The notes under the pieces are model-generated. The model saw only the letters and a program-made list of their open reading frames with translations, had not been told where the DNA came from and did no database searches. From Clostridium sp. Marseille-P2415 (GTDB lineage Bacteria > Bacillota > Clostridia > Lachnospirales > Lachnospiraceae), in assembly GCF_900155545.1 (NCBI RefSeq), contig NZ_LT732525.1:792911-856910 (forward strand): a stretch of 64,000 nt of DNA, in the 5' to 3' direction. The translations under genes and the position numbers were made by a program. Positions 18,371-27,323 of this stretch are shown piece by piece (position 1 is the first letter of the stretch; every line of letters begins with the position of its first letter).

Positions 18371-18757
18371 TTATCTTTCATTAAGCACGATGGTGATGTG
18401 GCTCATTCTCTTTTCGATCCTGTAAGCGCGGCCCTGTGCTCTCGGTTTTACTCTCTTCATTGTCGGTCCCTTGTTTGCAAAACATTCCTCTACGTAAAGC
18501 TTTGCCGGGTCCATTCCGTTGTTATTCTCAGCGTTGGCGATAGCTGATTTTAATAACTTCTCTATCAAAGTAGAAGCATATCTGGGATTGTAAGTTACAA
18601 TACCAAGTGCTGTCTGAATGTCTTTGCCTCTGATGGCATCTAATACGAAGCATGCTTTCTGAACAGAAACCCTAGCATAGGATAACTTTGCTGACGGTCT
18701 GGTGTCCTTCTCGGCATTTCTTTCTCTCTTAATCTGGCTTCTATGTCCCTTAGCCAT
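18371..18757 (-). CDS. rplV: 50S ribosomal protein L22 (uL22)
   Basis: uL22 lines the nascent peptide tunnel with a long beta-hairpin. The 128-aa product has the conserved [20 protein letters not shown] and the tip [20 protein letters not shown]. No tip deletion of the macrolide-resistance kind is apparent. Confidence 0.97.
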   Translation of the reverse strand: MAKGHRSQIKRERNAEKDTRPSAKLSYARVSVQKACFVLDAIRGKDIQTALGIVTYNPRYASTLIEKLLKSAIANAENNNGMDPAKLYVEECFANKGPTMKRVKPRAQGRAYRIEKRMSHITIVLNER

Positions 18758-18831
18758 TGGTGAATCCTCCTTTCAACTTTAACGCCCTTTGGAAATCTGC
18801 AAATATATCCGAAGGGTGTTTGTCTCTATAA

Positions 18832-19113
18832 TTACTTACGGCCTGACTTTTTCTCGTCCTTGCCATGTCCTCTGTAAGTTCTTGTAGCAACGAATTCACC
18901 CAGTTTATGTCCAACCATATCCTCTGTAACATATACCGGAACGTGCTTTCTGCCATCATGAACTGCAATTGTATGTCCAACCATCTGCGGGAAGATCGTA
19001 GAACGGCGGGACCAGGTCTTGATTACCTGCTTCTGTCCTGCTGCGTTCATAGCATCTACTTTTTTCAGTAAATGAGCATCTGCAAACGGTCCTTTTTTAA
19101 GTGAGCGAGCCAT
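18832..19113 (-). CDS. rpsS: 30S ribosomal protein S19 (uS19)
   Basis: uS19 partners uS13 in the 30S head. The 93-aa product ([20 protein letters not shown]) contains the core [20 protein letters not shown] and [16 protein letters not shown]. The 74-nt spacer to rplV holds an imperfect inverted repeat (about 18780-18821). Confidence 0.98.
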   Translation of the reverse strand: MARSLKKGPFADAHLLKKVDAMNAAGQKQVIKTWSRRSTIFPQMVGHTIAVHDGRKHVPVYVTEDMVGHKLGEFVATRTYRGHGKDEKKSGRK

Positions 19114-19132
19114 AGGTTCTAACCTCCTTCAA

Positions 19133-19981
19133 TTATTTAACGGTCTTTCCATCTCTTCTTCTAACGATTAACTTGTTAGACTGCTTGTGTTTCTTTCTGG
19201 TCTTTAAGCCAAGCGCCGGTTTGCCCCATGGTGTACATGGACCCGGACGTCCGATACCGGTCTTGCCTTCACCACCGCCGTGAGGATGGTCATTGGGGTT
19301 CATAACAGAACCGCGTACGGTAGGACGGAAGCCCATATGGCGTTTTCTGCCGGCTTTACCGATATTGATCAGGTTATGGTCGCCATTGCCTACAACACCG
19401 ATGGTTGCTCTGCATCCGATCGGAACCATTCTCATCTCACCGGAAGGTAAACGAAGCGTTGCATATTTTCCTTCCTTTGCCATTAACTGTGCTGCGTTAC
19501 CGGCAGAACGAACCAACTGTCCGCCTTTTCCAGGATAAAGCTCTATGTTATGAACCTGAGCACCGACCGGAATCTGGCTTAACGGTAAGCAGTTGCCGAC
19601 TTTTGCCTCTGCCATCTCACCGCTCATAACCTTCATGCCGTCTGTTAAACCAGCCGGAGCAAGGATATAAGACTTTGTACCGTCTGTATAGCAGATTAAT
19701 GCGATGTTGGCAGTTCTGTTCGGATCGTACTCAATACCGATAACAGTTGCTGCAATACCATCTTTGCTGTTTCTCTTGAAGTCAATGATTCTATATTTTC
19801 TCTTAACGCCGCCTCCGCGATGTCTGACAGTGATCTTACCCTGATTATTACGGCCGGCTGTTTTATTAATGGTCTTGCTGATTAAGGATTTCTCAGGAGT
19901 GGTCTTTGTGATCTCGCTGAAATCAGAACCGGTCATGTGTCTTCTGGAAGGGGTATATGGGTTATACTTTTTGATTCCCAT
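19133..19981 (-). CDS. rplB: 50S ribosomal protein L2 (uL2)
   Basis: uL2 is essential for peptidyl transferase and subunit association. The 282-aa product has both RNA-binding domains: OB-like ([20 protein letters not shown], about 44-63) and SH3-like. It keeps the signature [20 protein letters not shown], whose HPHGGGEG holds the histidine implicated in catalysis. Confidence 0.98.
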   Translation of the reverse strand: MGIKKYNPYTPSRRHMTGSDFSEITKTTPEKSLISKTINKTAGRNNQGKITVRHRGGGVKRKYRIIDFKRNSKDGIAATVIGIEYDPNRTANIALICYTDGTKSYILAPAGLTDGMKVMSGEMAEAKVGNCLPLSQIPVGAQVHNIELYPGKGGQLVRSAGNAAQLMAKEGKYATLRLPSGEMRMVPIGCRATIGVVGNGDHNLINIGKAGRKRHMGFRPTVRGSVMNPNDHPHGGGEGKTGIGRPGPCTPWGKPALGLKTRKKHKQSNKLIVRRRDGKTVK

Positions 19982-20162
19982 GATTGTTTCTCCTTTCTTC
20001 TTTACTGCCCACGCTCTTTGGGCATAAAGGTATGCCTGCTAGGCGTTTCTTCCTGATCTCCGCATTTCCCCGGACATACAAGTATCAACGCCACCTGGCG
20101 TATCTTAATTATTGTGATATAATGTTCATCACATAGGTTGGCTGATGGTTTTCCCCCACCGC

Positions 20163-20462
20163 CTACAGTCCTTCAAAGATTTCGATATCTTTGCTGTCAG
20201 CTGTTAACTGAACGATAGCCTTCTTTGTCTTAGCGGTCTTACCGAAGGTCATTCCTCTTCTTTTGGTCTTTCCATCTAAGTTCATGGTGTTCACACTGGC
20301 AACCTTGGTGCCTGGGAACATCTTCTCAACAGCTTCCTTGATCATAGCCTTGTTAGCTTCCGTGTGTACTATAAATGTGTACTTCCTGGACGCCATAGCG
20401 TTCATGCTCTTCTCAGTTACTACAGGCTTCTGGATTACGTCGTAATACTTTATATCTGCCAT
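20163..20462 (-). CDS. rplW: 50S ribosomal protein L23 (uL23)
   Basis: uL23 is the main docking site for trigger factor and SRP at the tunnel exit. The 99-aa product ([20 protein letters not shown]) has the [20 protein letters not shown] core. It overlaps the rplD stop by one base. A 181-nt spacer to rplB holds small hairpins (ACGCCA/TGGCGT near 20090-20104; TGTGAT/ATCACA near 20114-20134). Confidence 0.98.
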   Translation of the reverse strand: MADIKYYDVIQKPVVTEKSMNAMASRKYTFIVHTEANKAMIKEAVEKMFPGTKVASVNTMNLDGKTKRRGMTFGKTAKTKKAIVQLTADSKDIEIFEGL

Positions 20463-21082
20463 TATGCGTACACCTCCTCGATTGCTGCAACAGCAGTCTT
20501 GGTAGCAACAACTGTGTTGTACTTTAAGATATCGTATACGTTGATCGTGTTAGCAAAAGCAGTCTTAACAGCAGCGATGTTTCTTGCGCTTATTACTGCA
20601 TTTGTGCTGTCATCACCAACAACAACCAGAGCCTTGGATACCTTTAAGTTATTTAATACAGTCTGGAACTTCTTTGTCTTAATTTCATCAAACTTTAATT
20701 CGTCAACAACGATGAACTTATTCTCATTTACTCTGCTGGTCAGAGCGGACTTAAGAGCAAGTCTTCTTTCCTTCTTGTTAAGTCTGATTGTATAATCTCT
20801 TGGAGTCGGAGCGAAAACAATTCCGCCGCCTGTCCACTGCGGAGATCTTGTTGAACCCTGTCTTGCATGACCGGTTCCTTTCTGCTTCCACGGTTTTCTT
20901 CCGCCGCCGGATACTTCAGCACGTGTTTTTGCTTTCTGTGTGCCCTGGCGTTTATTTGCGAGCTGGCTTACGACTGCCATGTGTACGAGATGTTCATTAA
21001 CATCAACACCAAACACTGCATCGTTTAACTCTAATGTGCCAACTTCTTTACCTTCCATATTGTAAACAGATACGTTTGCCAT
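20462..21082 (-). CDS. rplD: 50S ribosomal protein L4 (uL4)
   Basis: uL4 lines the peptide tunnel and in E. coli represses the S10 operon. The 206-aa product has the extended loop [20 protein letters not shown] and [19 protein letters not shown], and a globular C-terminal domain. No macrolide-resistance change is evident in the conserved loop. Confidence 0.98.
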   Translation of the reverse strand: MANVSVYNMEGKEVGTLELNDAVFGVDVNEHLVHMAVVSQLANKRQGTQKAKTRAEVSGGGRKPWKQKGTGHARQGSTRSPQWTGGGIVFAPTPRDYTIRLNKKERRLALKSALTSRVNENKFIVVDELKFDEIKTKKFQTVLNNLKVSKALVVVGDDSTNAVISARNIAAVKTAFANTINVYDILKYNTVVATKTAVAAIEEVYA

Positions 21083-21111
21083 CTGTATGATCCTCCTTTC
21101 TTATAAAAGCA

Positions 21112-21747
21112 TTAGTTCGCTGCTTTTACTGTTTCCTTGATTGTTACTAAAGACTTCTTAGGTCCTGGTACAGCACCCCTAACCAGAATCAGGTTATTCT
21201 CGGCATCAACCTTAACGATTTCAAGATTCTGGATTGTTACCCTTTTGTTACCCATCTGGCCAGGCATCTTTTTGCCCTTGAATACCTTGCTCGGATCAGA
21301 ACATGCACCGTTGGAACCTGCATGACGATGGAACTTGGAACCGTGAGCCATAGGTCCTCTGGACTGTCCGTGTCTCTTAATAGCGCCCTGGAAACCTTTA
21401 CCTTTGGAGATTGCTGTTGCATCGATCTTATCGCCTGCAGCGAAGACTTCTGCTTTGATTTCATCTTTTACGGAATACTCGGAAGCATTCTCAAGCTTAA
21501 ATTCTCTTACGTATCTCTTATAAGATACACCGGCCTTATCAAAATGGCCCTTAATCGGCTTGCTGATAAGTTTTTCTCTCTTATCAACGAAACCAACCTG
21601 TACTGCACTGTAACCATCGTTCTCAACTGTCTTAACCTGTGTTACTACACAAGGACCAGCCTGGAGAACCGTTACCGGAGTTAATACTCCGTTCTCATTG
21701 AAGATCTGTGTCATTCCGACTTTGGTAGCTAAAATACCCTTCTTCAT
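21112..21747 (-). CDS. rplC: 50S ribosomal protein L3 (uL3)
   Basis: uL3 reaches into the peptidyl transferase centre. The 211-aa product has [20 protein letters not shown] at its start. The internal loop [20 protein letters not shown] contains the glutamine that is methylated by PrmB in some bacteria. It lies after rpsJ with an unusually long, structured spacer. Confidence 0.98.
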   Translation of the reverse strand: MKKGILATKVGMTQIFNENGVLTPVTVLQAGPCVVTQVKTVENDGYSAVQVGFVDKREKLISKPIKGHFDKAGVSYKRYVREFKLENASEYSVKDEIKAEVFAAGDKIDATAISKGKGFQGAIKRHGQSRGPMAHGSKFHRHAGSNGACSDPSKVFKGKKMPGQMGNKRVTIQNLEIVKVDAENNLILVRGAVPGPKKSLVTIKETVKAAN

Positions 21748-21778
21748 GTTTTTACCTCCTGTTTGTTAATTCTACAGC

Positions 21779-21917
21779 GGATTGCTTTCGCAATCATCCT
21801 AGAACAGCCCAATATACATGGAACACTATGACTCCGCCCGGCGGTATCATGATTACAGCACAATCATGATCACCATTCGCCGCTCGCCGAAAGTGCAAAC
21901 ACTTTCTTCTCACTTTC
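21779..21917. other. Structured rpsJ-rplC spacer with three hairpins
   Basis: The 271-nt spacer holds GGATTGC/GCAATC (21779-21799), a perfect 9-bp pair ATCATGATT/AATCATGAT (21846-21870) and GAAAGTG/CACTTTC (21889-21906). A second CACTTTC at about 21911-21917 can compete for the same arm. No open reading frame is supported. The arrangement could serve as a leader for rplC or an RNA-processing region. Confidence 0.55.
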
Positions 21918-22018
21918 GCTCATGGAGATGTTGATTCCTTACAGGAAAAAGTGTCGCTTCTATATTAAAACCCTTCAGGACATGCATGGAACAATTTCCA
22001 TAATGGTTCTGATGAAGA

Positions 22019-22336
22019 TTATTTATTCTTCATCTTGATATCAATGTACACACCTGCCGGCATTTCCAGTCTGGATAATGCATCAACAGTCTTCTGGCTT
22101 GGTGTAATGATATCAATGAGTCTCTTATGCGTTCTCTGCTCGAACTGCTCTCTGGAATCTTTGTATTTGTGAACCGCTCTTAAGATGGTTACCACTTCCT
22201 TCTTGGTTGGTAACGGCACCGGTCCGCTCACTTTAGATCCTGTCTTTTTTACAGTGTCGATGATTTTGCCTGCAGACTGATCAACTAACTGGTGATCATA
22301 CGCTTTTAATGTGATTCTCATTACTTGACTTGCCAT
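22019..22336 (-). CDS. rpsJ: 30S ribosomal protein S10 (uS10)
   Basis: uS10 is in the 30S head and, as NusE, takes part in antitermination with NusB and NusG. The product is 105 aa from the ATG at 22334-22336 ([20 protein letters not shown]), with AAGGAGG upstream; the longer frame to 22423 is not conserved. It keeps [20 protein letters not shown]. It heads the S10-spc-alpha transcript. Confidence 0.98.
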   Translation of the reverse strand: MASQVMRITLKAYDHQLVDQSAGKIIDTVKKTGSKVSGPVPLPTKKEVVTILRAVHKYKDSREQFEQRTHKRLIDIITPSQKTVDALSRLEMPAGVYIDIKMKNK

Positions 22337-22560
22337 AAAAAAAGTCGCCTCCTTTTCGCACTTAGTAGAAGTACGACAAGCGGTGACTGTACACGTTCCC
22401 GTGTGTGTCCTTCCGGACCTCACACTGACTTTCTGTTTACAAAAACAGAATTTTAAATTGTACAGTGACTTGTCGCCAGTTTCCTAACTTGACATTCGCT
22501 CCGCGGAAAACCTGCTTTTGTAAGCAGCAACCTCACGCTTCACAGCTATCATGCCACAGC
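22337..22560 (-). other. 5' leader of the S10 operon (about 225 nt, structured)
   Basis: From the predicted start site near 22560 to rpsJ there is no gene. The leader contains TTCTGTTT/AAACAGAA (about 22432-22453) and a hairpin with a GTCC-GGAA-GGAC top and GTGTG/CACAC base (about 22400-22428). S10-operon leaders are often sites of autogenous control by L4; a link here is inference, since I cannot match it to a known leader family. Confidence 0.5.
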
Positions 22561-22566
22561 CTTTAC

Positions 22567-22595
22567 AGGATAGCATATTTTTTTTTACTTTGCAA
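22567..22595 (-). promoter_or_regulatory. Promoter of the S10-spc-alpha operon
   Basis: On the minus strand -35 TTGCAA (22590-22595) and -10 TATCCT (22567-22572) are 17 nt apart, and TGC precedes the -10 (extended -10). It lies right after the terminator of the upstream wall-repeat gene. Confidence 0.65.
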
Positions 22596-22604
22596 GCCTT
22601 TTTT

Positions 22605-22648
22605 TCAAAAAAATGGCGCAAAATCTGATTTTTCTCAGGTTTTACGCC
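22605..22648 (-). terminator. Rho-independent terminator of the 449-aa wall-repeat gene
   Basis: A 14-bp stem with one mismatch (GGCGTAAAACCTGA with its partner, 22615-22648) is followed on the minus strand by seven T (22613-22607). It separates the envelope island from the r-protein operon. Confidence 0.9.
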
Positions 22649-22664
22649 ACTATCGTGATTCTTC

Positions 22665-24014
22665 TTAATTCCAGTTTGGTTCGTAAGGTTCTCTGCCTTT
22701 GGTTGGGGCTTCATCGTCAACCTTTAACAAGTTTCCGTTGCTGCCGGTCTTATACTTTACTCCCTCGGAGTTCTTTACGGTGGTACCCTTAGCCACTTTG
22801 CCGGAGGCATTCACCACATAAGTCGTGGTCGTACTTCCTGTAGGTATGGCAATGGGTTCATACTTGGTTCCATCATCGGCGCACTGGAGTTTTCCCATAT
22901 AATACAGGTAACCATCTTTTACGCCGGTATAACCGCGGCCGCTGTCACTGAAATAATAAGTCCATTCGCTGCCATCGCCCTCAGTCACCTTTATTCTTCC
23001 CTTCTGCATGGTGCTGGTCTTCTTATCACCAAAATAATATGACGTATATTCCGAGCTGCTTCCGATTGTAACTTTCTGCAGCCCGTAAACAGGATTTCCA
23101 AGATTATTGAATAAATAGGTCTTATCGTTAATTTTCGTTAAGTTCTGTGTGCTGGCCTCTCCTTCCTTGGGACCGGTTTTGGGAACTCCGGCACTGGAAA
23201 AATAAAACCACTCCACATTCTCTTCATACCCGGAAAGCTCTTCCGGCGGCTCGATCGAATACCAGCCCACTCTCAGTTTCCCGTTGCTGTCATAGTATTT
23301 ATAGTTCTGGATCTCATATTCGGCATTGTCAACTCCCACATTCTTCCAGCCGGTCTGAAGAGCCCCGTCAGAATCAAAACAATAAGCGACACCGTCAATC
23401 TTATAGGTGTTGTAGTCCCCGGACATATCCTTAGGAACATACTTTTTTCCGCTTTCGTTAAAATAGTACCAGGATTTCCCATCATCACCGTCCCCGGGGG
23501 TGACACGGTCCGGATCATAGTCGCTGTCCGGTGATAAGAGTTTCTGCCACCCGGTGCGCATAGCTCCATCCGTCCCGCAATAATACGTGTTATCCAGAAC
23601 CCATCCGGTCTGCATCTCACCGTTGGAATCAAAGTAATACCACTTATTGTTAATCTTAGACCAATTGTCCATAATGGCTTTTCCGCTGCTGCCGAAATAA
23701 TACCATTTATATTTAGAACTTCCCGAATCCTGAAACTTCATCCATTTATCGGTTACCAAGATTCCGTTGGTATCCATATAATAGGTATTTTCTACCCAGG
23801 TATTTACCGCCATCTCACCATAGCTGTTTAAATAACGCCAAAGGTTGTCCGCACCCTTTTTCCAGGTATTGGTTAATTTATTTCCGCTTGAATCATAGTA
23901 AACCCAGGTGCTTCCCGACTGAGCCCAGCCTTCCGCCGCCCAGGCATCCACAGATGCAGCACCAAGCGCCAGCATGGCAGTGGCAGCCAGCACAATGAGA
24001 CCTTTTCTTTTCAT
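22665..24014 (-). CDS. Secreted wall-repeat protein (449 aa), no catalytic domain
   Basis: The protein has a signal peptide (MKRKGLIVLAATAMLALGAA, cleavage near AWAAEG). Almost the whole mature chain then consists of degenerate choline-binding-type repeats, for example STWVYYDSSGNKLTNTW, NKWYYFDSNGEMQTGW and EWFYFSSAGVPKTG. The final 60 residues (PIAIPTGSTTTTYVVNASGK) lack aromatic repeats. No enzyme motif is visible. It is a close architectural paralog of the 573-aa protein at 55745-57466. It is a single-gene unit with its own promoter and terminator. A role in binding wall polymer, or as a scaffold of the spore or cell surface, is inference. Confidence 0.85.
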   Translation of the reverse strand: MKRKGLIVLAATAMLALGAASVDAWAAEGWAQSGSTWVYYDSSGNKLTNTWKKGADNLWRYLNSYGEMAVNTWVENTYYMDTNGILVTDKWMKFQDSGSSKYKWYYFGSSGKAIMDNWSKINNKWYYFDSNGEMQTGWVLDNTYYCGTDGAMRTGWQKLLSPDSDYDPDRVTPGDGDDGKSWYYFNESGKKYVPKDMSGDYNTYKIDGVAYCFDSDGALQTGWKNVGVDNAEYEIQNYKYYDSNGKLRVGWYSIEPPEELSGYEENVEWFYFSSAGVPKTGPKEGEASTQNLTKINDKTYLFNNLGNPVYGLQKVTIGSSSEYTSYYFGDKKTSTMQKGRIKVTEGDGSEWTYYFSDSGRGYTGVKDGYLYYMGKLQCADDGTKYEPIAIPTGSTTTTYVVNASGKVAKGTTVKNSEGVKYKTGSNGNLLKVDDEAPTKGREPYEPNWN

Positions 24015-24055
24015 ATCTTCACTCCTTACAGGGATTTCCTTTTTTGCTATAATTT

Positions 24056-24084
24056 ATTTTAACAATTAATTTTAGATTATTCAA
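24056..24084 (-). promoter_or_regulatory. Promoter of the 449-aa wall-repeat gene
   Basis: On the minus strand -35 TTGAAT (24079-24084) and -10 TAAAAT (24056-24061, extended by TGT) are 17 nt apart, about 45 nt upstream of the start codon. Confidence 0.7.
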
Positions 24085-24155
24085 CTGTTTTAATCTTTCA
24101 ATTCTATTACGAAATTATTTCCCCGGACAGCCTTTCTCAATCGTTTCCCCCGTAC

Positions 24156-24184
24156 TTGACGCTCCAGGCTCCATCCAGTATAAT
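24156..24184 (+). promoter_or_regulatory. Promoter of the methyltransferase gene
   Basis: -35 TTGACG (24156-24161) and -10 TATAAT (24179-24184) are separated by 17 nt. The gene starts about 55 nt downstream. Confidence 0.8.
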
Positions 24185-24245
24185 CATAGAATCATCTGAT
24201 AAAACTAATATTTATGATTGACAGAAAGAAAGGGCGGCACCAAAT

Positions 24246-25112
24246 ATGTGGATTGCAGACGGCTGGAAAGATTACGAAGTAATAGATTGTTCAGAAGGAG
24301 AAAAGCTGGAGCGCTGGGGAAAATATCTCCTTGTACGTCCTGACCCACAGGTTATCTGGTCCACTCCCCGGATGGAAAAGGGGTGGAAGAAAATGAACGG
24401 CCACTATCACCGGAGCTCCAAGGGCGGCGGTGAGTGGGAATTCTTTGACTTACCCGAGCAGTGGACGATCAGTTACAGGGATCTGACCTTTCAGTTAAAG
24501 CCATTTAGTTTTAAGCATACCGGTCTTTTCCCGGAACAGGCTGCGAACTGGGATTGGTTCGGGGAAAAAATAAAACAGGCCGGGCGGCCTGTAAAGGTAC
24601 TTAACCTATTCGCCTATACGGGTGGGGCTACATTAGCGGCCGCAAAAGCAGGGGCTTCTGTTACCCATGTGGATGCTTCTAAGGGAATGGTCGGCTGGGC
24701 AAAGGAAAACGCCCGCTCCTCAGGACTTGAATCCGCGTCCATCCGCTGGATCGTAGATGACTGTGTGAAATTCGTTGAACGGGAGATCAGGCGGGGGAAC
24801 CATTATGATGCCGTCATCATGGACCCTCCCTCCTATGGAAGAGGACCAAAAGGTGAAATCTGGAAAATCGAGGATGCCATTCATCCGTTTGTTAAACTCT
24901 GCGCACAGCTCTTGTCCGATAAGCCTCTGTTTTTCCTGATCAATTCCTATACGACAGGGCTGGCTCCATCCGTATTGTCTTACATGATCTCCCTGGAAGT
25001 GGGACAAAAGTTCGGAGGTACCGTGCAGTCCGAAGAAGTGGGACTCCCGGTTACAAGCCGCGGCCTGGTTCTCCCCTGCGGCGCATCCGGAAGATGGTCG
25101 GCTGAACAATAA
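24246..25112 (+). CDS. Class I SAM-dependent methyltransferase (COG1092/RlmI-like)
   Basis: This 288-aa protein carries a Rossmann methyltransferase domain. Motif I is NLFAYTGGATLAAAKAGA (about 119-136), then VTHVDASKGMVGWAKEN. Motif IV is MDPPSYGRG (about 194-202), the DPP(S/A)(Y/F) signature of RlmI/RlmK-type 23S rRNA cytosine-5 or guanine-N7 methyltransferases. It lacks an obvious N-terminal PUA domain of RlmI, having instead a short beta-rich start (WIADGWKDYEVIDCSEGEKL). The likely substrate is rRNA, but the position modified cannot be inferred. It is convergent with the acyltransferase gene, with an 8-nt gap. Confidence 0.82.
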   Translation: MWIADGWKDYEVIDCSEGEKLERWGKYLLVRPDPQVIWSTPRMEKGWKKMNGHYHRSSKGGGEWEFFDLPEQWTISYRDLTFQLKPFSFKHTGLFPEQAANWDWFGEKIKQAGRPVKVLNLFAYTGGATLAAAKAGASVTHVDASKGMVGWAKENARSSGLESASIRWIVDDCVKFVEREIRRGNHYDAVIMDPPSYGRGPKGEIWKIEDAIHPFVKLCAQLLSDKPLFFLINSYTTGLAPSVLSYMISLEVGQKFGGTVQSEEVGLPVTSRGLVLPCGASGRWSAEQ

Positions 25113-25120
25113 AAGCCTCT

Positions 25121-26158
25121 TTAACGGCCTCCGTTCAACAGGTACCACAAGGCCGGAAGAAAACGCCTTAAAAAGCGCCCAATCTGATAGCTGAAAAAAA
25201 CGCATAAAACCGGCATGAAAAGAAAAAGCCCAAAAGGCACTGCCGGAACAGCCGGGAGCAGCAATGCTCCCGTTTTGTTTATCAGCCTCACCATAGCAAA
25301 GTGAATGGCATACAGAAAAAAATTCTGCTTCATCCATTCCTTTGCTTCTGTAAGATAATTCTCCGGCACAAGAAGCCATAGCCCCAATGGAGCAAGAAGC
25401 CGGTAGAATACGACGGAAGCCGCCAGCTCTCCTCTGATATTACCTGGAAAATCAAGCCCTTTTAAGAAAAAGGCAGCTATGAGAACTGCAGCACCTGCAG
25501 CGAAATGTTTAAGATCCCAGGATCTCTCCACTATTTTTTTTCCATGGACAGCCGCGAACGCTCCAAAGGTATAATAAAGAAGGGCATCCAGATTTAAAAG
25601 CGGAAGAACTTCTCCCAAATAAATGGCAGTCAATATCCCGGCCATAAACAGGCACCCGGCCTGCCAGCGTTTCACCAAAAGGAAAATGAGCGGAGCCAGA
25701 AGGATCAACAAAATCAGCTGGTTTAAATACCAGAATACATAGTTATAGGTAAAATGAAGGACTGCTTCAGCAGCCTTTAAAAAAGTAAAGGGTATTTTCC
25801 CTTTCCCAATCACGGCTGACAATAGCGGGACCCGGCTGCCTATGACATATCCGAGATAATAAAGGAAATTCCATATGATATAGGGAACCAATACGCTCCG
25901 TATTCTGGAATTCCATTTAACCCAAAGCCGTTCCAGGGTAAACCCCCGGAAGAAAAGATAGGATGAAATCAAAAAGAATCCCGGTACTGCAATCTGTGCC
26001 ACCGTATCTCCCAAAAAGCGCTCCATCCAGTCTGTTTTATAAGCGGTTCTTGTGTTTCCTAAAAAAAGCACTGCATTATAGGAATGGACCCAAATTACCA
26101 GAAGACTGTACAGAAATGTAAACCATGTTATTTTATTACGAAAATCTTTTTCTTCCAT
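25121..26158 (-). CDS. Acyltransferase 3 family membrane protein
   Basis: This is an integral membrane protein of 345 aa with about ten hydrophobic segments. The first segment LLVIWVHSYNAVLFLG carries the HxxN-type histidine typical of acyltransferase-3 (OafA/WecH/OatA-type) enzymes, which transfer acetyl or other acyl groups to surface glycans, antibiotics or peptidoglycan. It lacks a SGNH domain. It lies downstream of rpiR, separated by a 155-nt gap with a perfect 16-bp stem, and may be transcribed alone. The acceptor is unknown; the envelope-rich neighbourhood suggests a surface glycan. Confidence 0.8.
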   Translation of the reverse strand: MEEKDFRNKITWFTFLYSLLVIWVHSYNAVLFLGNTRTAYKTDWMERFLGDTVAQIAVPGFFLISSYLFFRGFTLERLWVKWNSRIRSVLVPYIIWNFLYYLGYVIGSRVPLLSAVIGKGKIPFTFLKAAEAVLHFTYNYVFWYLNQLILLILLAPLIFLLVKRWQAGCLFMAGILTAIYLGEVLPLLNLDALLYYTFGAFAAVHGKKIVERSWDLKHFAAGAAVLIAAFFLKGLDFPGNIRGELAASVVFYRLLAPLGLWLLVPENYLTEAKEWMKQNFFLYAIHFAMVRLINKTGALLLPAVPAVPFGLFLFMPVLCVFFSYQIGRFLRRFLPALWYLLNGGR

Positions 26159-26257
26159 AAGGGCCCTCCTTCCGGTATTTTTCTATTCTATCACAGGACG
26201 GGAAATTTTATCAAACTATTTTATTCTGGTCCGGATCGAACAAACACCCATAAGCGT

Positions 26258-26295
26258 ACGGGCCGGAAAGAAAATAATATTTCTTTCCGGCCCGT
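26258..26295. repeat. Perfect 16-bp stem after rpiR
   Basis: Bases 26258-26273 pair perfectly with 26280-26295 around a 6-nt AT loop. It lies about 18 nt past the rpiR stop. The stem includes T-rich stretches but no T-run follows in either direction, so it is an atypical terminator or a transcript-end stabiliser. Confidence 0.65.
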
Positions 26296-26313
26296 CATCG
26301 GAGTCATAACCGC

Positions 26314-27189
26314 TTAACACATTTTATCCAAAACGGAAGCGGAAACCTTTTCATTATTCTTGTTGCACCGCTCGAAATACCTTCTGTAATACTCCGTATA
26401 CATTAAGTCAATGAGAAATAACTGGCTGATTTCCGAAGAAGTGGACCCCCCCTGCAAGGGACCCTCATTTGCTCCGCAAAGCAGCGTCACGTCAGAAAAT
26501 GAGGTCAGGGGAGATTTCACAAATCTGGTAACGCAGACGGTCACCGCACCTGCTTTTTGGGCAAGCTCTGCTACATGAATGGTATCCTTGGTAGCGCCGG
26601 AATAGGAAAAAATTACCGCAACTTCTCCTTCTCCCATCATGGAAGCAACCATAGCCTGCATATGAGAATCCTGTATACAGTATACCTTTGGTTCGATCCG
26701 TAAAAATTTATTGGCTGCCTTCATGGCTGACAGCATGCTTGCACCTACGCCAAAAAAACAAATCCGCTTTGCTTCATGAAGATAATGGATGACCTTATCG
26801 AAATGCTCCTCGTTTAACAGGGAATACGTTTCCTCTAAGGCACTCATATTGGTGTTCAGCACTTTTCTGGACAGCTCCGCAAAGGAATCCTCCAGGCGGA
26901 TATCGCCTTCCAGCCTGCCCTGCCCTGTTTTCTCATCGTGGAGGCTTAATGAAAGCATCATCTTAAATTCCTGATATCCTTTTAAATCTAAAGTCTTGCA
27001 AAAACGAAAAACACTTGTATCCCCCACTTCACAGGCTTCTGCCAGATCGGTAATCGACATGAATAATACTTCTCTGTAATTTTGCAGTATGTAATCGGCT
27101 ACCTTTTTTTCAGCCTTTGTAAATTGATTGTATTCCGCTCTGATCTTTGTTAAAAAGTCCCCCTGCATGATCTGATTCTCCCTTTTCAT
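26314..27189 (-). CDS. RpiR/MurR family transcriptional regulator
   Basis: This sugar-phosphate-sensing regulator is 291 aa. The N-terminal RpiR helix-turn-helix (FTKAEKKVADYILQNYREVL, then DLAEACEVGDTSVFRFCKTL, about 18-75) is followed by a SIS domain (about 120-265; ICFFGVGASMLSAMKAANKF and VIFSYSGATKDTIHVAELAQ). SIS domains bind phosphosugars, so a hexosamine phosphate such as ManNAc-6-P or GlcNAc-6-P is a sensible ligand. This is inferred from the adjacent nanE. It has its own consensus promoter in the 134-nt gap after nanE. Confidence 0.88.
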   Translation of the reverse strand: MKRENQIMQGDFLTKIRAEYNQFTKAEKKVADYILQNYREVLFMSITDLAEACEVGDTSVFRFCKTLDLKGYQEFKMMLSLSLHDEKTGQGRLEGDIRLEDSFAELSRKVLNTNMSALEETYSLLNEEHFDKVIHYLHEAKRICFFGVGASMLSAMKAANKFLRIEPKVYCIQDSHMQAMVASMMGEGEVAVIFSYSGATKDTIHVAELAQKAGAVTVCVTRFVKSPLTSFSDVTLLCGANEGPLQGGSTSSEISQLFLIDLMYTEYYRRYFERCNKNNEKVSASVLDKMC

Positions 27190-27260
27190 CTTTCCATATT
27201 ATAAAAAAGCATGGTGGATGTTCCATCCCCATCCGCCACACCTAAGCCATTCTTACTATA

Positions 27261-27289
27261 AGCATAAACAAGAAATACCACTTTGTCAA
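27261..27289 (-). promoter_or_regulatory. Promoter of rpiR
   Basis: On the minus strand -35 TTGACA (27284-27289) and -10 TATGCT (27261-27266) are separated by 17 nt. Confidence 0.75.
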
Positions 27290-27295
27290 TTTAGA

Positions 27296-27307
27296 GAAAT
27301 TTATTTC
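27296..27307. promoter_or_regulatory. Possible RpiR operator
   Basis: GAAATTTATTTC is a dyad (five matching pairs on each side of TT) lying just upstream of the rpiR -35 box. RpiR-family regulators often bind GAAA...TTTC dyads. This is a weak inference from sequence alone. Confidence 0.3.
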
Positions 27308-27323
27308 AGATAAATATACAATG

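Noticed and set aside
24720..25379. 219-aa minus-strand frame across the methyltransferase and acyltransferase genes
   Set aside because: It is a shadow frame over two well-supported genes and has no recognisable domain.
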